Shown in pieces: positions 35,760-49,090 of a stretch of 64,000 nt of DNA. Each line of letters starts with the position of its first letter. The stretch's first letter is position 1. Below the pieces are notes generated by a model, which saw only the letters and a list, made by a program, of their open reading frames with translations, did not search any database and was not told the origin of the DNA. This DNA comes from Brachypodius melanocephalos (taxonomy: Eukaryota > Chordata > Aves > Passeriformes > Pycnonotidae), in contig VZSR01001854.1 of assembly GCA_013398615.1 (NCBI GenBank), forward strand, positions 7,329,053-7,393,052, read 5' to 3'. Both the position numbers and the translations under genes were made by a program.

Positions 35760-35900
35760 CTGGGCTGGTGGGAATCCCTGCCCTCTGGCTCTCGGCCCGT
35801 GACTGACAAATGAGGCGCTAGCCCCTTCTCCCGGAGTGAGAGGAGAGGTGCTCTGGGACCGAAGCTCCCGCAGGTGCCTGCGATGTGCTCTTGCACAACA
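35760..35900. promoter_or_regulatory. CpG-enriched islet (candidate regulatory)
   Basis: A locally GC-rich stretch with about seven CpGs (ctcggcccgtg, ggcgct, cccgg, accgaag, cccgc, tgcgatg) in otherwise CpG-poor DNA. In avian DNA CpG is preserved where it stays unmethylated, so an enhancer or minor promoter is possible. No TATA box, start codon context or exon is evident. Confidence 0.2.
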
Positions 35901-38522
35901 TGGCCTTGGTCTTAGCTCATGGCAGGGAGGAATAACCAGCACCTGAACTGCTGGCATTCCCGCTGCAGGCATTCCTTTCACCCCACTCAAATGATGCCCC
36001 TGGCTGACAGGTAGGTTCTTGTTCAAGGTCAGAGTGTCCCAAAACATCCAGATAAACCCTGGAAAATCTTTATCAGGTAAGTCTGTGTGGCTGCTGAGAA
36101 AAACGGTGATGTTACAGACTCTTATGTAGAAGAAGCTGTGAAGGAAACAGTGGCCCCTGACAATGTGTCAGCTAGGAAAATCTGGGGAGAGGAGGTATTT
36201 CCTCATGGATTTCTGTCTGAAATATGATGTGGTTACTGTGTATTGCACCAGAGCTTTACTCAAGCTTAAGATTTTCTCTTCCTTCCTATTTTTTTAATAC
36301 TGATATTTTGAATACACATGTAATCATCCATGCCCTGACTTTTTAGGCACTTTTATTTCCTCTCCTCTTCACTCTATTTGAAAATGGATCTGTGGGTGAT
36401 GCTCGAATATTTATTTATCTTGTATTGTCTTTTTACAGCACCTTCAAGTAAGAATCAATAGAAAGACCCCGAGGAAATAATTTTTGGCCTGGTTATCTAT
36501 TTGCAAAGGAGTAGGTCATGCAAATTAAACACACTCCTATATCCTTTGCTTCAGGTTATGCCCTGGGGCTGGAGCAGACCCAGAGAACGGGCTCTCTCAC
36601 AGGGAGCTCAGTGCATGGAAGATGTATTATCCTTTCGTGGGGTGCAGAAGCACTCACACAGTTAAGTTATTCAGCCTGATAAGAAGAGGGAGGAACAAAT
36701 TAGAAGGGCAAGTTGCCATCTCCTTCCACTTACAGTGAGCAATGAGTCTATTGCAGTTTGGACTCTTGTTCTCATCTCCTTTGCATTGTTCTAATTGAGA
36801 AGCAGTTTAGACACAGCATGAGTTAAATCTGAGCTTGTGTTCTGCTGTCTCCCTCATTAAATGTGCAGCAGGGTGGAGGTTTGCAGTACTTCTTAAGTTG
36901 ATTGTCACCAACTTTTTTGATGCTGTATATTTTAAGAACATTCTATAATGCATGTGTATAGGTATCTTATGAGACTCCTCACAAATCAGAAATATCTCAT
37001 AATACTGATGAAATGGAGATTTGGAATGAAGAATTTCTTTACCTATCTCAGTAACAAATGTGGCGGACACCTACAGCTGCACTGCAGTATATATTGATAG
37101 CTGTGGATCATACTTCTAAATGTGTGATGAAGACAAGCTAAAAAATTCTGTGCCTTTGGAAAAGTCATGCTTTGCAAATCCAGACTATACATAATTTTAA
37201 ACCGTGTTCATACTGATAGGAAATGTTGAGCGTATTTCATCATCAGGAGGGCAAGACTGGCTGCCAGCTGGATGGCATTTGCAAATGATCCATCCCTAAT
37301 CTGCTCTTCCAGAGCACGACCTACATTTTGTTGCTATCTTTCCTCTTTTTCTTTGAGTGATTAACTCTCAATTCATGAGACTTTTCCAAGCAGGACCTAT
37401 CCTTCAGGGTGCCTGGTAAGTATCAAGTGCTTTTGTCTGCTTGTGCTCAGCTTCCAGCTCTCCAGAGCAGAAGCATCCCAGATCTCATTAAAAACATCAT
37501 AAATTTTAACCAAAGGCCCAGAGACTCAGTATAACACTGTGGTGGAAATCCATCAGTAATGCACTGTCACAGTCAGGTATATTCCTGTCCACAGGGATAG
37601 GTGGGCATTATGGACAGGAGCTGGCATCTAAAGGCCAGTCCAACATTCAGAGCCAAGCCATGGCTGCCAGGTATCACCAGAGCAGTGAAGGGAGGGGAAA
37701 AGCCCCATGTAAGGCTGGCCAGTGCTCAGAACCCAGTCTAGGCTTCATCTGTGAGAAGATTTTCTAATGTAAACAGCATTCTTTGGGTTTCAAGGAAGCC
37801 CTGGGGAAAATGGCTGCCTGTAAAAAGGACTTCTGTTGTTGCTTGACCAGTTGGCTCACTCAGCATCTTACACCTCCCCACTGCCCTTTGGCCAGAGTCA
37901 TGTTATTATGAGTATATAATTGTGTATTTAGCTCCTCTGTTAGGGCTACAATTTAAAATAATGAAGGAATCTAATTTAGAGCAGCGTGTTCCCCATATGA
38001 GCTCAACACAAAGCTATAATAAGCCAATTTATAAATGACACATATTTCCCCTAAACTCAGACAGAACGAAAAATATAAATATGAGAAGGATTGACTGCTA
38101 ATGTGTTCATGAAAGCTCATTCCAGAAACAGAGCTGAGCTGATCAAAAAGCATTTCTGTACGAGCAATTTGAAAGTTTCTTTATAGTTTTCACAGGAAAA
38201 TTAGACCAGTTCATGAATAACTGAGTTACAGGGCATTGTGATTGGCTGCTCTTTAGCCAGAATTCAAGTAACATGTGCTTTGTTCACAGTGTTGGCAAAC
38301 TGATTTTATTTGTTTGCAATTTGATTTTTGAAAACAAGTCAAGCCAAGGGTTAAGAGAAAGCTCTTAGACAAGGGCAGAATTCCAAAGCAATCTGAGAGT
38401 CCATTCGCTAATCAAAGTTGGTGTCAGGAAGCATATCTTAATATGGCCTTCAGGAAGTTCTTTAAATTTTTGCTAATCTATCAACATTTTCATTTATTTT
38501 CAGTATAAAAAGCAACTTCAAA

Positions 38523-38537
38523 CTATATATATATATA

Positions 38538-38597
<60 letters not shown>
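38523..38597. repeat. TA/TG dinucleotide microsatellite
   Basis: (TA)n interrupted by (TG)n blocks and then a long pure (TA)n, about 75 bp in all, closing with 'cacata'. It generates spurious Tyr/Ile-repeat open frames on both strands. Confidence 0.97.
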
Positions 38598-39545
38598 AAA
38601 TTCTTTTTTGTCTCCATGCCCCAGCAAAGGCAGGAAAAGGGGCTGCTGAAACTGAACCAGGAGAAAAGGAAGCTGGCCATCCCTGGAGAAGATGCCTCTC
38701 TCTCCCTAAAACGCATGACACAGTTGGGTGGCTACCCACAGATTAAGAAACTGTCGAAAACCTTGGAATTACTCAAATGAGCTTATTGCCTTTGGGTTAC
38801 CCGAATGGCTACGGCAGGTCAGCCCCAGCACTTCCACCTCTGCTGCCCAGGAGGCTGAGTCAGGCCCTGTGTGGCCTCAAATCATCCCACTGCCTCTCAT
38901 GCATGGTAGTCCACAGCATCAAGCCCCAGCTGTCAGCTGCTGTTCATGGTATGATGACAAAAAACATTCTCTGGTTTCCCTTGGGTTGCCTTTGCCTAAA
39001 CCATTCCAGCTGAGCACCACTGCCCTAATCCTGAGCATCTTTCCCTCTCTGGTCCTTGCTTCCTTGAAACTGAATTCTTCCCAGCTGAAATCACAGGAGG
39101 GTTTTGTTCTACTGGAAATGTTAACCTTCCTGCTGAGTGGAAAGAGGGAGAAGTTGCAGAGAAAGTGAGATAAGACAATGCCCAATAAAACCAAAATGCC
39201 TACAGACAAATGGCCATAGCTGAGGTCACATGCAAAGCCCGTTCCTGACCTTAGATGCTCTACCAGAATTTCCAAAATCTGTTGTATAAAAACAAAGTTG
39301 ACTGTGCACACCATCATGTGGCTATCCTAAAGAAATATGTTGTAGCCTGCACTTATTCCTGTCTGGGAACAGCAGTAGCAGGATTTTAAAAAAAAGCAGT
39401 ATAATTTTTACCACAATAAAAGTGGCACAACCCAAATAAATTAGAAACTATAAATCTTTCCACTGCCTTGGCATGGCAGGTGAGCTCCATGCTCACCAAG
39501 ATTCACACATCTTCATGTTAATGTTTTTAATGCCGTATCTTTCAG

Positions 39546-39619
39546 ATTGAGAAGAGAAACAGCTGTCATTTTTGACCTTGAGAGGAGTCTAGATGTTGTG
39601 GACGATGTCAGGGCATTAG
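39546..39619 (+). other. Candidate orphan exon between good splice signals
   Basis: A strong acceptor-like site ('tgccgtatctttcag' ending 39545) is followed 74 nt later by a consensus-like donor ('ATTAG|gtgagg'). One frame is open through it: LRRETAVIFDLERSLDVVDD, then VRAL. I do not recognise the peptide. It could be an exon of a non-coding RNA or an unannotated upstream FHOD3 exon, but chance is the default in 43 kb of sequence. Confidence 0.15.
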
Positions 39620-40571
39620 GTGAGGAAAAGAAGGGAATATTTGCTGTTTTGCCTACTCAGAAATGTTCTTCATTGGAAGAGGGAGAGCCTGCACCACTAG
39701 AAAGAAATCTGTTTTCTTTTGACTCTTTGCAAACGCACAAAACTTCATGAATGCATAGCATTGTAGAATTTTTTGGTTTGTTGTGCAGGAGAACAAATTA
39801 ACAAGAGCAAAGATGAGCTTCCTTGGGCATTTACCACAAATCTGATGAACAAGTTAATTTTCTGCTCCCTTTTCCTGGGAAATAATAGCTCACAGCAGAG
39901 AGAGGGGTTGCAATGTGGCAGCAGCTTCTGGAAGGAATTGGAGCATATGGTTTTTTTTCTGAAACATGTGCTTGGCCATATCTGATATAGTTGTGCCCAT
40001 TCAGAAATAGTTTAAGCAAAGAGCTTCTTTGAAAATTAAATCTAGTCATATAAAAAACTCTGGTATTTCAAAATCTTGGAAGTTTTTTTCATGGATTTAG
40101 ATGATAAATAGTTTTTGTTCATTAATTGGTTGGTTGTTTTATTTTGTGGTAATATATTCTTATTTGGAAACAGAATAATAATTTTAAAATACATTTTTGA
40201 TCAAGTCAAAATACTCTAATTCTTAGCTTAATGGATAGAAAATCTAAAATCCTGTTAGCAATTGGAACCAAGACAATCAAAAAGCCCCCAACCTCCATAC
40301 CCCAGTCGGTTCCACAGTACTGAATTATTTTAATTATCCTGACAACCCTTCCCTCCATTAATATGGTCTGTTCCCCCCCAAGACCTTTTGTTTTAAAGAC
40401 ACATACACTGTCAAAGGTGATGTGATTTGGTCACCAAAAACCCTCCAATATTTTACTGAAGTAGCAACACTGCGCACTCTGAGGCTGTGTCTACAGTAGC
40501 AATAAACACAGAGCAAGGCGAGGGGTTCTACAGAAAATCCCGGTCACAAGGATTGTTTTACTCCAAGGAGT

Positions 40572-40576
<5 letters not shown>

Positions 40577-40614
<38 letters not shown>
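40577..40614. repeat. Poly-T homopolymer, about 38 bp
   Basis: An uninterrupted T run. Like the run at 9383-9422, it may be a minus-strand poly-A tail or simple expansion. No retroposed gene was recognised on its right side. Confidence 0.9.
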
Positions 40615-40615
<1 letters not shown>

Positions 40616-41699
40616 TGGCTGGAGTTTGATCCAATTTGTGCTCTCCTACATCAAAGCTGAGTACAGGAACTGAGATTGTCACTTCAGCATGCCCTCCTCA
40701 CCTGGGCTAAAATGCTGATGAAGATGCATCATGAATATGGAGCTGATTCACAGCAAGAAGTCCCATCTGCTTACGTCATCAGCTGTTGATAAACATCATA
40801 TGCTAAGGTACCACTGCCTGATGAAATAAGGTATACAAAAATTCCTGCAAAAGGATCAGGATTTTTGGCTAGTGGATCTTTGCTTAGGGTATCAGCTGTA
40901 CTATCCATTATTTTTATTTCTGGGTTTGTATCACTCTAAATATAGTTAATGGAACAAATATTACTTTGATATAAATCACGAAACAGAATATCTGGCCTTA
41001 AAAGCAGAAATGTACAACACACAGTGGTAGCTCACACTTCTTTCCAAAACCTTTGCTACACAGCACTTAGACTGCAGTGACCACTGATATTTATATCTAA
41101 CAGCAAACACAGAAAAAGATTCCTTTTTGTCAAGACATAAAATATATGCTAAACAAGAATGAGATCAGTTTCCTATTAATTACCTAATCTCCTTTATTTA
41201 CTCAATTAGCAGTGGGCCATCATTTCACTTCTGTTTTTCACACTCATTGAATTACAAACTGTACCTGGTCCTAAGGGGCATATATATAAAAAAAAAACAG
41301 ATTGCAAACCACAAATTATTTCAGAAATACCATAGTTAAAAAATAATAAACCCCCAAATAATTAAAAAGCCACAAGTAACAGAAAATCGACACTGTCAAT
41401 GTAAGAACAAGGCACTGAGAGTTATTAAAGAAAGAGTAATGAAACACCTCCATTAGCTCGTGGACTAACTTGTGTTATTAGCTATTTTAGTTAGAATTTA
41501 TGGCTTAAAAGTTGTACTGTTCAAAAGGAATAACATATTATGAGAAAGCACCTTAAGACAATACTTTTCAAACTCTTTGGTGTTGTATTTGTGCTTTCTT
41601 TTGGAGGCACTTTCTTCATAAGCAGAAATGTGTGGATAATAAACAAGTTTGATCTGTTTTCCAGGTAATGTTAATGCCTTCTGCTGTAAGGGCATTCTA

Positions 41700-41724
41700 T
41701 TAGCTCCTAATATTTAGGAGCTAA
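41700..41724. repeat. Perfect 25-bp hairpin (11-bp stem, 3-nt loop)
   Basis: 'ttagctccta' (41700-41709) and 'taggagctaa' (41715-41724) are exact reverse complements. The inner A-T pair extends the stem to 11 bp around 'tat'. The arms lack the T-run of a terminator, and none is expected in a eukaryote. Confidence 0.8.
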
Positions 41725-43279
41725 GTGTTCATGCAGTTTTTTAGAAAATGGTTGTAAGACCCTCATTCTCCATGCTGGAGTGTGTGACTTCATAAAGAAC
41801 AATAAGATTTTTAGTCACAGCATCCTTGTAGATTCATAAGATCAGGGCAATTAACAGAAGAAATACTGAGATATATGTGTCTTTTTATCACAGACCTCCT
41901 TTTAAAACCTGCAAAGGGAGGGTATATTTTTGTTAAGCTGAAGCGTAATATTAGAAGTGTGTATATACCTAAAACAATAGAGTTTTAACTTTTCTTATTT
42001 CTTTCAGATGTTACCATAAAACCAGCATGATAATTTCAAGAAACTGAATAGAAATTATTTTGTTAGTGAAGTTAAATTGAATAGCTATGTGAACAAATAT
42101 TTCATCTTTGGAAGTTAATGTCAGATCAAGCATTAAAATATTCTCTTTTAAACACTCATGTTTACTTAGCCTAACAAGCTCATCTACTGTCCAACATGTT
42201 TAATTTTTACATCTAAGCTACCTGAATGAAGAAAATAAAGTTAAGCCTAGACTGTGGGGGTTTTTATGTATATCTTTGGTTGAATCTCCTGTTCCCCAGC
42301 AAGCAAAGAACAGACACCAAAGAAATCAGTAGCTGAGTGGATAATGTGTAAGTTGTGATTCCCTAGTGCAGAGAGCATTTGAAAATATAAAAGAATTCTT
42401 AAAATTGTATGTCTATGCCTAGCTGAAAAGACATCAATGGTTACAGTACTTCAAAGTGCTAAGGTATGGAGCATATCACACATAGATGTGAGAAATTTGG
42501 AGCCCTATGTGAAGATGAAGCATCATCTATATGTAATGAACATAAGTGAAGACTGATTAAATTCAACTAGCCTACCTCTAAAACTTGTATTCTTGAAATA
42601 GAGGTCCTATGCAGCATTAAAAACAGTCTGTCACCATTGTTCTCCAAGATAATGTGCATCAAACATGTTACTTCCTTTCATCTAAGGATGACAAATATCT
42701 CACTGAGCACTTACCTGACTTTTGATCTGCACCCCCAGTTTGCACAGTTCTTAGTGAGATGGTTAAATAGAGGATGTCCCACTGTCTTCGCTGGGAGACA
42801 TTTTCTTTGCTGGTCTGCATGGATGCGTCTGACTCCCTATCCCAGACAAAATTGTACAGGAGTATTTCTAGCTCCTTCTTTAAGCATGAAGCTTAATGCA
42901 TCTGGATCTTCAAATTCATGCCAACTGTTGAACATGGCAGAGGTTAAAGCTTTATTCAGAGATTGCCCAAATTTGGATTTCCTCTGCAGGGCCTGTTTTG
43001 CTGTTCAGAATCCTTTGGTGGCCAACTCCTTCTGAATTAGGCCTTTGTAAAATTTGGAGATATAGGTAGTAGGGACTTTTTGCTTTGTAGTATGTGTGCA
43101 AGAGTCATGCTTGTGTGTTAACACAAAACAAATGATGAGATTCAAAACAAGGTTAGGAAGGAGCCATACTACTGGGGCGGAAAAGAAACAAAATGTTACT
43201 CCATGTCATTAAAGTGTCACACTCACTAGTGAGTAACATGGCTGTGTTGACAATTTGTGCGATGATAACATGGTGGTGG

Positions 43280-43295
43280 TGGTGACATGTCACCA
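43280..43295. repeat. 16-bp perfect palindrome TGGTGACATGTCACCA
   Basis: Exact self-complementary 16-mer directly after a (TGG)n run. The centre TGACATGTCA resembles paired half-sites for homodimeric transcription factors. Binding is not shown. Confidence 0.6.
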
Positions 43296-43682
43296 TTTTG
43301 CTGCATGAAACCATGTGGATGTCACTTGGAATTCGTCTACCCTAAGGTATTTACTAAATACAGTGAAGCTTACATATGTCCTCTGGTCAGCACATTGAAA
43401 AGAAGTCAAGAAGCTTACTCATCCAAGAAATGCAGGGTAATTAGACCCTCCAGCTAACTCTGAGCAACCTCCTACACCCTAAATGATCAGTTTTATGATT
43501 TTTTTTAATGAATGTTTGTGGTTGCATTTTTCCCCTCCACTTGGAATAATCCCCTTCTTTCAGGTGACGTTCAAAATCATACTAGGAATCTCCTGTATAT
43601 TTAATACCCTCAGTACATCCTCTAGTTTCTGCCTACCATTTCCAGCAAAGATTGGAATTATCTACCAACCATGTGTAGTTTA

Positions 43683-44446
43683 ACAAAGACAAGTGCTGGA
43701 TTCTGCATCCAAAATGGGACAAACAAACACAAATTCAGAAATGAGATACCAGAGAGAAACACTACAGAAAAGGACCTGGGGGTCCTGATCAATGGCAAGT
43801 TGACCATGAGCCAGCAATGCCCTGGCAGCCAGGAAGGCCCAGTTGTGCCCTGGAGGGCATCAGGCACAGCATGGCCAGCTGGGCAAGGGAGGGGATTGTC
43901 CTGCTCTGCTCTGAGCTGGGGCAGCCTCACCTCGAATATTGTGTGAAGTTTTAGGTGTCACAATACAAGAAAGACATCAAAAGATTAGCATCTAAAGGAA
44001 GGCAAAAAACATGGTGAAGGGCCTTGAGGGGAAGCCAAAGAGGGGCAGCTGAGGTCACTTGGCCTGTTCAGCCTGGAGAAGCGATTGAGGGAAGAGCTTA
44101 TCACAGTCTTCAACATCCTCACAAGGTGAAGAGGAAAAGCAGGTACTGATCTCTTCTGTGTGGTGACCAGTGACAAGACCAAGTGGATGGCCTGAAGTTG
44201 TGTCAGGGAAGGTTTAGGTTGGATATTAGAAAAAAGTTCTTCACCGAGATGATGTTTGGGCACTGGAACAGGTTCCCCAGGGGAGTGGACACAGCATCAA
44301 CCCTGATAGAGTTCAAGAAGCATTTGGACATCACTCTCAGGCACATGGTGTGATTCTTGGAGATGTCCTGCACAGAGCCAGGAATTGGACTTCAGTGATC
44401 CTTATTGGTGCCTTCCAACTCAGGATATTCAACGATTCCGTGATCT
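43683..44446 (+). mobile_element. CR1 LINE, 5'-truncated copy (about 760 bp)
   Basis: The best-preserved repeat in the window. In order it shows 'caagtgctggattctgcatcc', 'aaggacctgggggtcctgatc', 'catgagccagcaatgccctgg', 'gggcatcaggcacagcat', 'ggcaagggaggggattgtcc', 'cagcctcacctcgaatattgtg', 'atacaagaaagacat', 'atggtgaagggccttgaggg', 'ttcagcctggagaagcg', 'cactggaacaggttcccc' and 'ccaactcaggatatt', ending 'cgattccgtgatct'. This is the end of CR1 ORF2 (reverse transcriptase C-terminal part) and the 3' UTR. The frame is broken by indels, so the copy is inactive. Confidence 0.96.
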
Positions 44447-47400
44447 AGACTATTTATGCTTAATTACTGTTTTCTAAAAGAATCTGGCTACAGGCACTGA
44501 CTAATAGGGAAGACTATACTCTTCTTCTTGTTATTATACCTCTCTGTTTTTTTTGTTCATGACAAAAATAAGTTTTAGCACTAATGGTGAGGAAATGCCA
44601 GTTTATGCTAATTGTAGTTGAAAAAATAGATTGAATTCCAGACAATTACTTAAAATTATAAGTAATAAGAGGAATGTGTCCAACAGGGGGTTTAGCCATT
44701 TTTGCTTTCACCTAACCCAGTACTACTCAAGGAGACTTTGCCCTGATGTACACTCAGATGCTCTAAGAGATGGGTGCAGCTGCAAGTGGGCTCTGAGGGA
44801 GGCACCTAACTAAGGTTTCCACCAAGACATCTAACTATGCCTTCTTTTCTCCAGCTATCCTCCCTTTTTGAGTTACACTAATTGGGCTTCTTGACTCCTT
44901 AGTTTTAGCGTGATCCACGGAGCTTAACTGTGGAAAATGATCCAAGAACAGCCAATGGTGGATACATTGCTCTCTATCAATACATTTTTAACGGCAACAG
45001 CAAACAAAGTCCTTCAATTTCAGTTTAATGTAGGACCATTAAAAGATAATTTATTATGTATTGCACTTATTTGTCATTATAAAGAATTCCAGGGCTGATA
45101 CATGAATATCTACATCTCCCTACTTTTTTCAGCAGGAGCAATCTTTACCTCCAGAGCATGAAATTTTGACTTTGAAATGCAGCTTTCAGTTTCCATCTGA
45201 CTTTATTTCATCCATAGTGGACTAGTATGACTCACTACTGGCAAAAGAAAAAGCTACAGACCTGAGCAATTCAAAGCTGCAAGCAATGAAGCCAGTCAGT
45301 GGGGCTGTGAGGGGAACTGCTGCAAGTGGGAGCATACAGCAGAAACAAATGCAAGCACCAGCCCTCTTGGCTCACCAGCCAGTCAGCCAAACATTCACAC
45401 CACAACATAACCAAATATGGAGAGAAGACAACTTGGAAAGAGAACTTAATCCTTAAAAAAATGTTCTACCTGATTGTGCCCTCCTCAACAGGCAGGACTT
45501 GGCAGTGGAACAGCCCACAGACTTAAAAGGAAATCTGTGTGTGCTGGCAGCAGTTTATTGCTGGATTCATTATTCTACATGGTTTTGGCCTTGCAATTAC
45601 TACAACTGCCTCCTTTTTCCCTTATGCAGTCTTTTTGTGTGCTTGTTTTAAGTCTGAGGTTTGAATCTGTTCACATGTCCTTTGTTTAAACACATCCCTG
45701 CTGCCTTCAGGTGTGTTTGTTGATCCCTTGAGCTGAAGCTAGGAAAAAAAGTAGCACTGGATAACAACACATTGCATCACCCTCACAGAGAGTGGGAAAG
45801 CACATCACTTACTTCCAGCCTTTTGTCCCTGGAGCCCTTCAGGTTTCTGCAGCAACTTAGCAGGCTGACTTCATTCCCATGGTCCTTTCAGTCTGATGGC
45901 ATTTGCTCATTTACCTAAAGGACCTGGAAGTTTAGAAGGAAAAACTTTGATAGTAGTTGAATGGGTTGGTATTTAAAGCTACATTCCTTTAAATCACTCC
46001 AGATGAGGAAGCCAGCCTACCAAGTTATATTACCACTCTTTGCTCTCCAGAAATCTGCATTGTAGCTGACAGCAGATACACACCACACAGAAATTACTCT
46101 GCCAGTGGATGCTTGAATTAGATTTTGCCTAAAAGTATGTGATGGCATTTGGTTTGCAATCTTGAGAAATCAAAACATTGAGTTGCTGTTTAATTTAAAT
46201 TAAAAACAAACAAACAAACAAACATAATAATCTAACAAAAAATTCAACATTTTGATATCATGTTCAGAAAACCTTGGTTTAGATTAAATTTTAGGTGATC
46301 TGCACAGATACCTTAATTTTACTCCTAGGGAGTGACATGTTCAGCACTGCTATTGCTGTGTATTGCTTTGGGGTTCTTCTTGCTTTTATGGTCTCAGGGT
46401 CATCCTGGAGTCTGCAGGGCACAGCTTAGTGGAAACTATTTATCCCCTTGTCTAAGGAAATAGATAGAAAAGTGGACAAGAAAAATAAATGCAACCTATT
46501 TGGTTTTGTGCAGTGTCTGGAAAGCAGAACCCATCTTAATAAACACAGAAGTCCACCTCAGAGCTGGTCCTGGGGAGTCCCCTTTACAGACAATGGAGAC
46601 AGAATCGGTGCACAGAGGGACCTAGGGCATAGCTCACCTCCTCCTAAAGAAATGTCTGGAACAGCTTCCACGACTCATGCCCTCAGCATGCCTGGTTCTC
46701 TCCATGAATGTGCAGAAAGCCTGGGCTGACCACCCCACACACAGGGATCTCCACCACAGGTGTCTGGAATTAGGGATACAGCCTCTCCTCTAAACATATA
46801 GATGGGACAAGTTTACACTTCCTAAAGCCTTTTACACACAGCAGCTCTGGGCTCAGTGTGTGCTGTGCCTCTCACCTGCTTGCAGTTGCTGTGGATATGT
46901 GCTCCCCTAGTGCCATGCTTGACATCTCTGTTTGATAACCTCTCAGCTCACTGCTTCCAGGACAAGGCAGCTGTTTCAGCAGTTTCTCACCAAGTGAGCT
47001 TCATCTCTTCCAAAGAGAGCTCTGGCTCCCTTTCCTCTGCTTGCTCCAGTCCTGGAACCTGTGCAGCAATACCCAAAATCTTATTTTCAAACAAACACTG
47101 TTCTGCTGAATTAAGCATTTTAAGGTTCTTCAGTTAGAAGAGAAAGGCAAAGATTACCCAAATGGTCTGAGTGACACCATAACATGCCTCTCTGCACCAA
47201 TGTATTCAAGACTTGGTGTTCACATGGCATTGGATAACAGAGTTATTACCTGTAGTGGAAAATCTGTCCTGTTTAAAGGAACAGTTGCTTAAACCTGTTC
47301 CATTGAATGCCAGTTAGGGTCCACTCTCAGACTTTTGGCATATTCCCAAATTACCCTTGAACTGAACAAGCTTTTATCCATTCCACAGAAAGTTAATGAC

Positions 47401-49090
47401 ACAAAACTGTAGGTTACAGAAAGATATTGAGGTGAGGGCAAATGTGGCATTATAAGGAAGCAGATGACAGCACAACTTGGTTATTTTGTCAATTCAGTGA
47501 CAGAAGTGGAGAAAAGCATCTATTGCCCAGTTACTGTAAACCTGCACTGTTTGTTTTGGGTTTTTTCCAGATCCAATGGTTATAATTATAGATATGAGCT
47601 TCTTGGAAGATCGAGGACTGCAATTATGGGATGTTTGTCACTTGAACACTCTTTATGGTAGCTGACACAGAAATGTATGCATCACTTTGAATGTTTGGAG
47701 TCTGTCCAAAGACATAGATGGCTGGTACCACTTCATACTCCTAATTTCATGATTGCAACAGAATAGTATTGTATGTAAACTTGAATCTTCCTGCTGTTTT
47801 GGCTAAAGCTGATATTACTGGTTCACTTAACTTATTAGAAGGCTTTCAGATTTTGAGGATTTAATGTTTAATCAAATGCATTCATTCATCCGATTGTCAC
47901 CTCAAACAAATAGCACAGTTTCAATTGACACTTTTCATTTCTGTGCTGTAAAATATTGGAAACAACTCACACTGTGCCTTTTATTTCCAAAGACTGAGAA
48001 ACTGTTTTAATTCCTTACCTGTTCCATTCACAGGAAGAATTACATGGAGAGAAAAAAAGTTAAAGTATCGCCCGTGCAATTTTTATACTATCTCTCTGCA
48101 GAAAGCTTTTCTTTTTTTTTCATAACAGTTCTTTCCACTGACATTCAAATCAGACTATGTTCACCTGATGCCCACTATGAGTTTGATAATGTACTTCATT
48201 TGAAAATGTGATTATTGAGAAGTCACCTACTGCAACCATATGTATTCAGACAATACAAATGAATACACACTCTTCTGCAAATGTTCTTCCAAGAGTTTCT
48301 GAGCTTGCAGCTATAAGTGATTCACCTCATACTATAAATTGTCAGTACAGTAAGCATAAAACATCCTAGAACATGCATCTGAAGTTAGTGGATTATGGAG
48401 TGAGAATAAAGTAGGTTATGCATTTGTTATATGCATTATTATCCTGGTCTATAATAATGCTGGCTGGCCATGTTAAGTCATGTAGAGAATTACGTTTCAA
48501 GACACAGGTAAGCTTCGTGAATGTGTCAACATTAATGTGCAACTGAGAGGTATTTCACAAAAAGCTGTTTTTCCACATCCACTTATCTTCAGTTCAGCAT
48601 TGCCCAGCTTAATCGCTGGGCTGTCACCCATGGTAAGGATTTCAGTATAAGCAGGACAGTGGATGAATAAGTATCTATTGAGAACTGTCCTACAGAAAGA
48701 GGATGCAGAGGGAAAAAGCAGTAATTTGGCTTCTTCACAGACCACACAAAAAATACAATTCCTGAAAGCTTTTGTAAATTTGTTTTACTTTTCCAGCTTA
48801 TATGAGTCCTCAGTGTATCATCTCAAGAACATTGCCATAGTTTGAGGTGCCTTCAGTCTTATAGTGAAAGTACATGGATTGTGGCAGCAGAAGCACAGGC
48901 AGGAAAGCCAAGGCAGATTCTCTTGCTCTTCTCACAGCCTGGCTACTGCTGTCTTCCCAAGCAGAGCAAGTGAAAAATTATTTGCTCTAAAGTCCAGGGG
49001 AAAACTAGTTCACCGTTGTGCCCTTTACAATCCTCCTCATTGAGGAAGGTTCCTCGATGAGCAGCACTGTAGAAGTGGATGAATACATGC
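44447..49090. other. Non-coding stretch (4.6 kb)
   Basis: No gene recognised. An (AAAC)n microsatellite lies at 46204-46224. Open frames of up to 93 codons (46448-46729, 46856-47137) have no recognisable features. Confidence 0.65.
46204..46224. repeat. (AAAC)n microsatellite
   Basis: Five consecutive AAAC-type units, directly after an AT palindrome 'ttaatttaaattaa'. Confidence 0.9.

Larger units (their letters stand above)
29289..43680. other. Long non-coding stretch (14 kb)
   Basis: No gene was recognised. Open frames of 132-146 codons at 30618-31016, 34714-35130 and 38728-39168 have no family likeness. Contents noted separately: a possible amniote repeat (32,030-32,120), a hairpin (34896-34918), a CpG-enriched islet (35,760-35,900), a TA/TG microsatellite (38.5 kb), a candidate orphan exon (39546-39619), poly-T (40577-40614), a hairpin (41700-41724) and a 16-bp palindrome (43280-43295). 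Confidence 0.6.

Noticed and set aside
38728..39168. 146-codon + strand frame beside the TA microsatellite
   Set aside because: No recognisable domain and no splice or promoter support. Overlaps an equally long reverse frame, typical of chance.
42637..43035. 132-codon + strand frame upstream of the CR1 copy, considered as retroelement protein
   Set aside because: No reverse transcriptase, gag or nuclease motif could be seen.
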